Shown here piece by piece: positions 1-5,473 of a DNA stretch of 5,618 bases. Origin of the DNA: Thermoplasmata archaeon (GTDB lineage Archaea; Thermoplasmatota; Thermoplasmata; Lutacidiplasmatales; UBA184). The stretch spans positions 1-5,618 of the forward strand of contig JAKIVW010000131.1 in NCBI GenBank assembly GCA_022750355.1. The letters are read 5' to 3'. A program made the position numbers and the translations under genes. The notes beneath the pieces are model-generated. The model worked only from the letters and a program-made list of their open reading frames with translations, had not been told where the DNA came from and made no database searches. Within the stretch, counting starts at the first letter, position 1. The number at the start of each line of letters is the position of its first letter.

Positions 1-2
1 CG

Positions 3-455
3 TACCGATTCAACCGGACGCAACCGTACCTCGTGGTGGACGGGGCTCCCACCACGGTCCAAGTACAGTTCGTCAAGCTCGTTCCGCAGTTCCCGGTGAC
101 CTTTGTCTTCACAGGACTACCGACCGGGGACCACTTCCAGGTCCGACTCCAGGGGACGAAGCAGAGCGCCACCACCTCGGTCGTCCAGTTCGAGATGGGC
201 AATGGAACGTCCGACTTCGATGTCATGCCACCGGCCGGATACTACGCCGCACCGTCCCACGGGGATGTGCGCATGACCGGCCACGCGATGGTGGTCTCGA
301 TCGCGTTCTTCGTGGTCGGCCGAGGTCCGACTCCGCCGTTCTGGATCCTGGTGGCGCCGGCCGCGTTGACCGCGTCGGCCCTCGTCCTCTCAGGTCTGGG
401 CGCCTTCGTGCTGATGGGAGTGATCCGGCAACGAAGGATGGGAGCGAACCCCTGA
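3..455 (+). CDS. C-terminal part of a membrane-anchored surface protein with Thermoplasmata-type repeat domain
   Basis: The frame is open to the left edge, so the gene starts outside the window; 150 residues are visible. Residues about 31-104 form one complete beta-rich repeat: 'PVTFVFTGLPTG', then a variable strand, 'NGT', and 'GYYAAPSHGDV', ending in a hydrophobic strand. This matches the repeated extracellular module of Thermoplasmata surface proteins and thermopsin-like secreted proteins. Residues about 15-25 look like the end strand of a preceding copy, so the full protein probably carries a tandem array. Residues about 113-141 form a single transmembrane helix followed by the basic tail 'RQRR', giving an outside-facing body and a cytoplasmic C-terminus. 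Possible N-glycosylation sequons are N4-R-T and N67-G-T. The glycosyltransferase gene starts 17 bases after the stop. Whether the missing N-terminal part holds a protease or another enzyme cannot be told. Confidence 0.8.
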   Translation, partial: YRFNRTQPYLVVDGAPTTVQVQFVKLVPQFPVTFVFTGLPTGDHFQVRLQGTKQSATTSVVQFEMGNGTSDFDVMPPAGYYAAPSHGDVRMTGHAMVVSIAFFVVGRGPTPPFWILVAPAALTASALVLSGLGAFVLMGVIRQRRMGANP

Positions 456-472
456 GCGGCACCCTCGCCGGC

Positions 473-2650
473 ATGGTCGCCGGTGGGTGGGGCGTCGCGC
501 GTACCTCGTGGCCCCCCTGGTTCCAGGCGTTCCTCAACTGGCTGACCGGAGGGGTCGACCTCTTCCGTCGCTGGCTCGCCCCGGTGCTGCACCCGTTGGC
601 CGCGTTCGGCCGGCATTACAACATTCCGCTGGGGGCGGTCTTTGCCGGGCTCGTCTTCGGGGTCCTGGTCTTTCTCGGCGTGACGTGGCTCGCCGAACGC
701 CCCACCACCGACGGTCCCGGAACGGTCCGGATGGCCGCCCGATGGCCGTGGGAAGAGGCTCCGGCGTCGGAGAGCGAGGGCTCGACCTCTTCGACCGGGC
801 CGGTGGCGATGGTGAAGGTCTACCGGAAGGAGGGGGTCGTGGAGATACCGATGGAGGGGGCGGGCGAAGCGCCGTCGCTCCCCCTCCCCCGGGCACGTGG
901 GTTCGTGATCGCGCTCGTCGCGGTGTTCGCGGCCATCGCATTCCTGCTGCTCTACTACTACGGCCAGATCTTCAACCACTACGACCACCTCGTCGCGCTG
1001 GCCGGGGTGTTCCTCTACTGGCCCCTCCGATGGCCCGGAATCTACACCGTGGGGGCGTTCGCCCTGGACGTGCCGGACTACATCTTCCCGATGTACCTCG
1101 CCGCGATGATCGCGTTCGTCGCCGCGAGCGGCCTCCTCTTCGGCCGTCCGCACCACTCCGTCAAGCGTCGCGCTTTCGCGTTCGGCCTGATCCTGTTCTA
1201 CATCGGGATGGAGGTCTTCTTCGATGCGCTCCTCTTCACGGTGCCCGGCCGCGAGGTGCGCGACTTCGGCCTCCTCGTCCGCACGCTCACTGGCGGGCTC
1301 TTCATGGTCATGCTCACGTTCTGTGCGACGTATCTCCCGAAGCCCCAGCTCCTTCCGGCCCGATTCCCTCGCGACAAGGGTGCGGTGCGCCTTTTCGTCG
1401 CGACCGGGCTGCTCGCGGTCATCGTCTCCCTCGTCCTCGTCATCACCGTTTCCGAACTCTTGAACGTCGGCGGCATCTTGCTCCCGTTCACGCTCCTCCT
1501 GCTCGTTCCGCTGCTCGCCCTCACCCTGTTCGGAGCGATCGCGCATCCCCTGTACACCCGGGACGTGCGCCGGAGCCATCTCCCGACTCTCTCCGAGTAC
1601 CACCCGTCCGTCTCGATCGTCATGCCCGCCTACAACGAGGAGGAGTGGATCACGGAGACCGTGGCCGCCGCCGACAAGGCGGCCGGACACTATCCGGGAC
1701 CCGTCGAGATCATCGTCGGGTGCGACGGCTCCACGGACCGGACCCTCGAGCTCGCCCGGGCGGCGATCGCCCGCCTTCAGCACGCGACCGGGTCCGTGGT
1801 CGACCTGCCCCACGGGGGCAAATCGAACGCGCTCAACGGCGCGCTCGCGCTCGCTCGGCACGAGATCGTCCTCCGCGTCGATGCCGACACCCACCTCTCC
1901 GAGACGCCCGGGTTTGGGGAGATGATGCGCCACTTCGCCGACCCCACGGTCGGCGGTGTCCAGGGCGCCCTCCATCCGTTTCAGCGCGCCGGCTGGACCC
2001 GAAAGTTACGCGCGCTCGAGGTCGCGTGGATGCATTACCTGCTTCGTCCGGCGAACATGGGCACTCGCTCCGCCGAGGTCATCGACGGTCTGTTCTCGGC
2101 GTTCCGCCGCTCGGACCTCGTCGAGCTGGGCGGGTGGGTGCCCTGGAACGGAGAAGACACCGAGATCGCGATGCGGGTCCAGCGGCTCGGGTACCGGATC
2201 CGGATCGAGTTCGGTTCTCTCGCTTACGAGGACGTGCCGAAGGACTACGACGCCCTGCGCAGACAGCGGGTCCGATGGGGCCGCGGGATTTTGATGGCCA
2301 ACGGCCAGCACTACGTCTCGCTTTTCGGCCCGACGCCCGAGTACTGTGGCATGTCCGTGTTCTTCTGGTTCCTTCTGCTGATGCGCTCCGGGGTCCGAAG
2401 CCTGGTCTACCTGTACCTCGCGGTCCTGATCGTCGTTCTCGGGGTGCCGGCGCTCGCGTTCACCGCGGCGCTGTTCCTGGTCGCGATCCTGATCCGGGCG
2501 ATCCCGATCGGCTACTATCTCGCCAAGATCGGACGGAAGGACGTCTGGCTCTGGATCCCGTTCTTCCCGATCGCGAACATCATCAAGCAGTCGTTCCGCT
2601 TCGAGGCGTACGGCACGCTCGGCCCCGGCGCCGCGCAAGAATACATATAG
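473..2650 (+). CDS. polytopic membrane glycosyltransferase, GT2 family (processive type)
   Basis: This is a 725-residue inner-membrane enzyme predicted to transfer sugars from nucleotide-sugar donors to a growing glycan or lipid acceptor. The GT2 domain spans about residues 378-610 and has the full signature set: 'PAYNEE' (385-390), D418 in 'CDGSTD', 'GGKSNALN' (448-455), D470-A-D472 for metal and UDP binding, 'E561-D562' for the catalytic base, and Q598-R-V-R-W602. The last motif is typical of processive synthases such as cellulose, hyaluronan and poly-N-acetylglucosamine synthases. About eight hydrophobic segments precede the domain (first near 51-73, then between about 143 and 357), with a polar linker at 76-141. 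Further helices follow at about 626-680 and a hydrophobic stretch near 691-705. The long N-terminal membrane part is larger than in simple HAS or PgaC-like enzymes. The ATG at 473 is the first start in the open frame; no clear Shine-Dalgarno precedes it, and the gene is probably cotranscribed with the upstream surface-protein gene. Codons are strongly GC-ending from the first residues on, which supports the N-terminal part as coding. The product sugar cannot be deduced. Confidence 0.9.
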   Translation: MVAGGWGVARTSWPPWFQAFLNWLTGGVDLFRRWLAPVLHPLAAFGRHYNIPLGAVFAGLVFGVLVFLGVTWLAERPTTDGPGTVRMAARWPWEEAPASESEGSTSSTGPVAMVKVYRKEGVVEIPMEGAGEAPSLPLPRARGFVIALVAVFAAIAFLLLYYYGQIFNHYDHLVALAGVFLYWPLRWPGIYTVGAFALDVPDYIFPMYLAAMIAFVAASGLLFGRPHHSVKRRAFAFGLILFYIGMEVFFDALLFTVPGREVRDFGLLVRTLTGGLFMVMLTFCATYLPKPQLLPARFPRDKGAVRLFVATGLLAVIVSLVLVITVSELLNVGGILLPFTLLLLVPLLALTLFGAIAHPLYTRDVRRSHLPTLSEYHPSVSIVMPAYNEEEWITETVAAADKAAGHYPGPVEIIVGCDGSTDRTLELARAAIARLQHATGSVVDLPHGGKSNALNGALALARHEIVLRVDADTHLSETPGFGEMMRHFADPTVGGVQGALHPFQRAGWTRKLRALEVAWMHYLLRPANMGTRSAEVIDGLFSAFRRSDLVELGGWVPWNGEDTEIAMRVQRLGYRIRIEFGSLAYEDVPKDYDALRRQRVRWGRGILMANGQHYVSLFGPTPEYCGMSVFFWFLLLMRSGVRSLVYLYLAVLIVVLGVPALAFTAALFLVAILIRAIPIGYYLAKIGRKDVWLWIPFFPIANIIKQSFRFEAYGTLGPGAAQEYI

Positions 2651-2690
2651 ACGGACGCCCGCGCGGGCCGGTTCGGACGCGATGGGACCG
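2651..2690. repeat. convergent intergenic gap with a 12-base GC palindrome
   Basis: Only 40 bases separate the glycosyltransferase stop from the stop of the Cas4-like gene on the other strand. The gap contains the perfect palindrome GCCCGCGCGGGC at 2657-2668, which could form a short GC hairpin. No T-tract follows on either strand, so it resembles neither an intrinsic bacterial terminator nor the T-rich terminators of archaea. In GC-rich DNA a palindrome of this size can occur by chance. Confidence 0.3.
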
Positions 2691-3491
2691 CTACGTCCGC
2701 CGGCTCGTGAAGAACGTCTGGTGGTGGTGCGGGCCCTCGTACCGGGCCGCCGCGAACTTGCACAACCCCTCTGCGTTCGGCTCGCAGCCGCCGCAGTTGC
2801 GCTCGGCGGGGACGGGGGCGCGCTCCGCGTCCTCACGGATCTGGCGCAGGGCCACCCGGAGCCAGCTCTGCTCCGCTTCCCCGTACGGGATCCGGACCCA
2901 GCCTTCGCGCTGACCGTTGCCCGCCTGGTCGCCGTAAAGGACGATCCCGTAGGGGACTTTCTTTCCGAACGCCGCCTCGACGAGCCGGCACTCCGCCACG
3001 ACCTGGACGGTGTCGAACATCCGTCCGTGCGCCTCGTGGTACCCCACGAAAAGGTGCGTCTCCTTGTACTCGACCGGTACGAGCGAGCCGTCCGCGCGCT
3101 GGATGATGAGGTCCGGCCGTCCGCGCAGCCCGAGCTCGGGGTCGGCGAGCGTGGAGCGGGGACCCGAGAATCGGATATCGGGACGGACCCGTTCCGGAGG
3201 GAACAGCACCGGGAGGTCGTCCTCGCCGGAGTCCTCGTAGACGAGGATGTCCTTCTCCGTGAGGTCGAGCCGGCCCTCGTTGACGATGAGGTGGCCGAGG
3301 GGAGGGGCAAAGAGGGGTGAGTGCCGGAGGGGCACGACGTGCTCAGGAGTTCGGATGTTGCCGAGCGCTCCATCCGGTTGTCGGTGGTGGTTCGCCCGAG
3401 AGAGTTCCATCTCGTGCGGGCAGCGGAAGTAGGTCACGAGGTCATGCGGCGTAAGCGCCTCGGTCACCGGCGTCGTCTGGGGTGCGAGCAT
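2691..3491 (-). CDS. Cas4-like PD-(D/E)XK nuclease with probable Fe-S cluster, not linked to CRISPR
   Basis: This 266-residue protein has the Cas4/RecB-type nuclease layout. An N-terminal 'YFRCPHEMEL' carries C24. The core has 'GRPDLI' with D127 and 'PVEYKET' with E141 and K143, which together form the D...ExK metal-binding active site. A helix follows with Q163, and the C-terminal 'NCGGC...GLC' supplies C233, C236 and C244. One N-terminal plus three C-terminal cysteines is the standard 4Fe-4S ligand pattern of Cas4 and AddB-like nucleases. Known family activity is metal-dependent DNA cleavage, including 5'-to-3' exonuclease action; activity here is inferred. The usual Q-x-x-x-Y motif reads Q-V-V-A-E, so E167 stands where Tyr is expected. 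H67 ('GHLIV') may correspond to the conserved N-terminal histidine. No cas1, cas2 or repeat array is visible, so it is best called a solo Cas4-like nuclease with a possible repair or defence role. The ATG at 3491 is the only usual start after the upstream in-frame TAG, and no Shine-Dalgarno is visible. Confidence 0.82.
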   Translation of the reverse strand: MLAPQTTPVTEALTPHDLVTYFRCPHEMELSRANHHRQPDGALGNIRTPEHVVPLRHSPLFAPPLGHLIVNEGRLDLTEKDILVYEDSGEDDLPVLFPPERVRPDIRFSGPRSTLADPELGLRGRPDLIIQRADGSLVPVEYKETHLFVGYHEAHGRMFDTVQVVAECRLVEAAFGKKVPYGIVLYGDQAGNGQREGWVRIPYGEAEQSWLRVALRQIREDAERAPVPAERNCGGCEPNAEGLCKFAAARYEGPHHHQTFFTSRRT

Positions 3492-3566
3492 CGGGGCTCG
3501 CTCGGCCGGAGGGGGCTATGAAGCTAGGGCTCGACCGGCACGTCGTTCGACCCCGGGTTATACCTC
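3492..3566 (-). promoter_or_regulatory. possible weak promoter before the Cas4-like gene
   Basis: The 66-base gap between the nucleotidyltransferase stop and the Cas4-like start is one of the longer gaps in the three-gene set. On the - strand it holds two AT-richer spots. 'CTTCATAG' is centred near 3519, about 27 bases before the ATG, which suits a leaderless transcript. 'GGTATAACC' at 3558-3566 overlaps the upstream stop codon and would leave a leader of about 40 bases. Neither is a strong archaeal TATA box. Readthrough from the upstream gene is equally possible. Confidence 0.25.
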
Positions 3567-4457
3567 GACCGACCGTACGAGCGCATCGCGCTCCGCCGGC
3601 CCGAGGGAGGAGGTCGCGAGAATGCGGCGTAGAAGCTCGAGGTCCGGGCCGACCTTTCGGATGAGCTCGGTGACCGCCGTCACTCGTGCAGTCGCCCGGT
3701 GCTCGGCACTCCGGACGAGGCCGTACTCGGGGCGGCTCACTCGTACCGTGATCCCCTCGACCTGTACCTCGAGCCTCCGAACATCGGCTGGACGCCCCCC
3801 CCACTCGTCCGCGCGGGCCGCCGAGTTCGGTTCGATCGGAACAGCCCACTCCACTCTCGCACCGTCTCGGAACGTGCCGACGAAGGCGCGGGCCCCTCGA
3901 ACGATCCCGTGCGGGGGCCAGTCCGTCGGCGCGAGCGGCTCGATAAGATACTCCGGGATCAGCTGGGCGATCCGGTCCACGCCCGCCCGGGTAGTTCCGA
4001 GGTCGATATCGTTCGGTGAGAGCGTCGCTCCCAAGAGGCGCGAGGCGGTCGAGCCGCCGATGAACCACTCTATTCCTTCGGTCCTCAACGTCGGGCCGAT
4101 ACGCCGGACCAGTTCGGCTAGCGCGGCGTCGATCCCGACGGGAGCGCCCCCATGGACCTGGTTCAGCATCGTCTCGAGGACGAACCGGAACCGGTTGTAC
4201 GCGAGACGCACCTTGGGCAGGTCGGTGAACGGAAGGAGGAAGCGACGATGCCAGCATCGGGGGCCTCCGAACTGGCACGCGTCGGCCGGGTGAGCGAAAC
4301 CGAGTCTGTCGAGGGAGCCGATCGGCGGACCCCCCGCGTCCTGGCCTCCCTCCTGCGCGTGGTAGGTATAGGTGGTCGCTTCCCCGTTTCGGTCGAGGGT
4401 CAACTGGTGGAGGTAGCCTCCACCCAGGTCGGGGCCGGAGAGCATCTCGCTCGGCAC
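3558..4457 (-). CDS. nucleotidyltransferase-fold protein with an unrecognised N-terminal segment
   Basis: This is a 299-residue, apparently soluble protein. Residues about 108-205 carry the polymerase-beta-type nucleotidyltransferase signature: 'GGSTASRLLG' (134-143), then 'NDIDLG' with D150 and D152 as metal ligands, and E203 in 'RVEWAV' as the likely third carboxylate. Members of this superfamily move a nucleotide onto proteins, nucleic acids or small molecules; MNT-type toxin-antitoxin antidotes and aminoglycoside nucleotidyltransferases are examples. The exact family is not recognised, so no substrate is proposed. The first 100 residues are unusual: 'HQLTLDRNGEATTYTYH' (17-33), then a segment with H56, C61, C68 and H70 ('CQFGGPRCWH') that could bind a metal, then basic helices rich in R and F. 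The C-terminal 245-299 is helical. The start is GTG at 4457, chosen because a GAGGAG Shine-Dalgarno lies 6 bases ahead; an in-frame ATG at 4445 is too far from it. The gene begins 32 bases after the amidotransferase stop, which suggests one operon. Confidence 0.75.
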   Translation of the reverse strand: MPSEMLSGPDLGGGYLHQLTLDRNGEATTYTYHAQEGGQDAGGPPIGSLDRLGFAHPADACQFGGPRCWHRRFLLPFTDLPKVRLAYNRFRFVLETMLNQVHGGAPVGIDAALAELVRRIGPTLRTEGIEWFIGGSTASRLLGATLSPNDIDLGTTRAGVDRIAQLIPEYLIEPLAPTDWPPHGIVRGARAFVGTFRDGARVEWAVPIEPNSAARADEWGGRPADVRRLEVQVEGITVRVSRPEYGLVRSAEHRATARVTAVTELIRKVGPDLELLRRILATSSLGPAERDALVRSVEV

Positions 4458-4463
4458 GATCGG

Positions 4464-4469
4464 CTCCTC
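4464..4469 (-). promoter_or_regulatory. Shine-Dalgarno GAGGAG for the nucleotidyltransferase gene
   Basis: The - strand reads GAGGAG, then the 6-base spacer CCGATC, then the GTG start at 4457. It is the clearest ribosome-binding site in the window and decides the GTG over the ATG four codons later. In archaea with leaderless first genes, such sites typically mark internal operon genes, which fits cotranscription with the amidotransferase. A weak AT-rich spot ('TAGTTTAG', about 4485-4492) at the upstream stop could be a separate promoter, but a transcript from it would begin downstream of this site. Confidence 0.7.
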
Positions 4470-4489
4470 GACCGCGGGAGGAAGCTAAA

Positions 4490-5359
4490 CTACGCGTGTG
4501 CGAGCGATGGGGTGGGTAAGGTGAATTCCGGGAGCGGAGCGACTTCGACCACGACGCGCTCGGCGACCTTCCTCGCGTGGAGGTAGGTGCCCGAGGGAAG
4601 AGGCTTCCAGTACCCCCCGGGCATCCCGTCGAACGGTTCGCTGCCGACGATCAGGCGGTGGGGCTCGTCGTGGTAGGTCATCTCGTAGTACGGACGCCCC
4701 GTATCCAGGAGGCCGCAACCGTGGTCCCCCCGCGCGAGGCAGAACGCCCACAGTTCGTTCGGGCTCGTGGAGTAGAGGACATTGAGCCCGGAATAGGGGG
4801 CTTCGAGGGGCCGGCCCACGGCCACCCAGATCCGGATGAGGTCTTCGACCGCGCGAACATACGCGCGATGCGGGTCGTTCATCTCCTGGTTGTGGCGCTG
4901 GATGAGGTGGAACAGGACCTCGCTGTCGTTGACGCCTTTCACTTCCTTCTCATGGACTCCGAGGAAGGGGCGGGTCTCGTTCGGGAACGGGATGGCCCCG
5001 TTGTGGGCGAACAGCGAGGTATGGGTGTCAAACGGTTGGGAGTTGAGGGGCCCGAGGAGCTGCTCCCGAGTCAGGTTGAGGGGGTTGCTCGCGTGACGAA
5101 GGTGACCGAGGACCAGGGTGCCGTTCGCGACCGCCGCGGTCCGGACGAACCGCTCCCGCTCCCCGTCCTCGAACGCCCCGCCGGTTCCCCGTTCTACGCG
5201 GGAGCGTCCGTGCTCGTCAAACCACCCGACGCCCCAGCCGTCCTTTTGGGCGGTCTCGGACGAGGCGTTGGATTGGGCCAGCAAGGAGCGGTCGGATTTG
5301 ACCAACCAGTGCTCCGCGCTCTGCGGTTCGGCCGCCAGCATTCCCAAGAGTCGGCACAT
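4490..5359 (-). CDS. class II glutamine amidotransferase (YafJ/EgtC-like)
   Basis: This 289-residue cytosolic Ntn-type amidohydrolase is expected to release ammonia from glutamine, or to hydrolyse a gamma-glutamyl amide. It begins 'MCRLLG', placing the catalytic C2 at the N-terminus once Met is removed. Other class II landmarks follow: 'DGWGVGWF' (40-47), 'GHLRHAS' (85-91) with R88 for binding the glutamine carboxylate, 'FAHNGAI' (117-123) with N120-G121 for the oxyanion hole, and 'NDSEVLF' (144-150). The C-terminal part contains 'LIVGSEPFDG' (236-245), a conserved strand of this group. No synthase domain is attached and the length is near that of stand-alone YafJ-type proteins, so the acceptor of the ammonia is unknown. 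EgtC, the ergothioneine-pathway member, shares this fold, but no other egt gene is visible. The ATG at 5359 is fixed by the need for Cys at position 2, and a TATA-like box lies about 27 bases upstream. It is probably the first gene of a three-gene - strand operon. Confidence 0.9.
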   Translation of the reverse strand: MCRLLGMLAAEPQSAEHWLVKSDRSLLAQSNASSETAQKDGWGVGWFDEHGRSRVERGTGGAFEDGERERFVRTAAVANGTLVLGHLRHASNPLNLTREQLLGPLNSQPFDTHTSLFAHNGAIPFPNETRPFLGVHEKEVKGVNDSEVLFHLIQRHNQEMNDPHRAYVRAVEDLIRIWVAVGRPLEAPYSGLNVLYSTSPNELWAFCLARGDHGCGLLDTGRPYYEMTYHDEPHRLIVGSEPFDGMPGGYWKPLPSGTYLHARKVAERVVVEVAPLPEFTLPTPSLAHA

Positions 5360-5382
5360 GGACTCCGCTCACTCCGACCCCG

Positions 5383-5389
5383 TAAATAA
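5383..5389 (-). promoter_or_regulatory. TATA-like box for the amidotransferase gene (leaderless)
   Basis: The - strand reads TTATTTA inside 'CTTATTTACG', a rare AT-rich island in GC-rich DNA. Its centre is about 27 bases before the A of the ATG at 5359, the archaeal TATA-to-start distance, so transcription should begin at or next to the start codon and give a leaderless mRNA. A GGAG lies only 3 bases before the ATG, too close to act as a normal Shine-Dalgarno. Confidence 0.6.
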
Positions 5390-5391
5390 GC

Positions 5392-5427
5392 CCCCGCGGG
5401 GACCCGTGATACGGTTTCCACCGGGTC
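5392..5427. repeat. inverted repeats in the centre of the divergent control region
   Basis: Three nested or adjoining inverted repeats are visible: a perfect 10-base palindrome CCCCGCGGGG at 5392-5401, just upstream of the amidotransferase TATA box; GACCCGTG (5401-5408) facing CAC-C-GGGTC (5419-5427), eight pairs with one bulged C; and CCGT-GAT-ACGG at 5404-5414. They lie almost midway between the two opposed TATA-like boxes, so they could be operator sites for a regulator of both genes. Chance occurrence in GC-rich DNA is not excluded. Confidence 0.35.
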
Positions 5428-5434
5428 AGCAAGT

Positions 5435-5441
5435 CTTTTAC
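5435..5441 (+). promoter_or_regulatory. TATA-like box for the Fe-S carrier gene
   Basis: The + strand reads CTTTTAC within 'AAGTCTTTTACTGG', preceded by a purine-rich GCAAG that could serve as a BRE. Counting about 26 bases on puts the transcription start near 5462-5465, leaving a leader of about 10 bases before the ATG at 5474. No Shine-Dalgarno is seen in that leader. Confidence 0.5.
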
Positions 5442-5473
5442 TGGATTCGGGGCCTAGTTGGGTAGAGAATCTC

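Noticed and set aside
242..1975. Long open frame of 577 codons on the - strand opposite the glycosyltransferase
   Set aside because: Its product is a low-complexity run of R, E, D, G and H with no domain, and it lies opposite a gene with full GT2 motifs. GC-rich codon third positions commonly keep the antisense frame open.
2657..2668. Intrinsic terminator between the convergent genes
   Set aside because: The palindrome has only a short stem and no T-tract on either side, so it is listed as a repeat only.
487..2913. Long + strand open frame of 808 codons overlapping the glycosyltransferase and running into the next gene
   Set aside because: The product is Arg/Pro/Gly-rich without any recognisable fold, and it crosses the convergent gene boundary, which is typical of an out-of-frame shadow in GC-rich DNA.
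2682..3320. + strand open frame of 212 codons opposite the Cas4-like gene
   Set aside because: The opposite strand has an intact nuclease active site and four ordered cysteines, while this frame shows no domain.
2006..3373. Open frame of 455 codons on the - strand
   Set aside because: It is out of frame with the Cas4-like gene, Ser/Arg-rich and without motifs, and it spans the 3' end of the glycosyltransferase.
2691..3491. A CRISPR-Cas locus suggested by the Cas4-like protein
   Set aside because: No repeat-spacer pattern and no cas1, cas2 or effector gene can be seen on either strand of the window.
3558..4457. A MNT/HEPN toxin-antitoxin pair suggested by the nucleotidyltransferase fold
   Set aside because: The protein is about twice the size of MNT antitoxins, and neither neighbouring gene looks like a HEPN protein.
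4577..5389. + strand open frame of 270 codons opposite the amidotransferase
   Set aside because: The - strand holds all class II amidotransferase motifs, and this frame is an antisense shadow.
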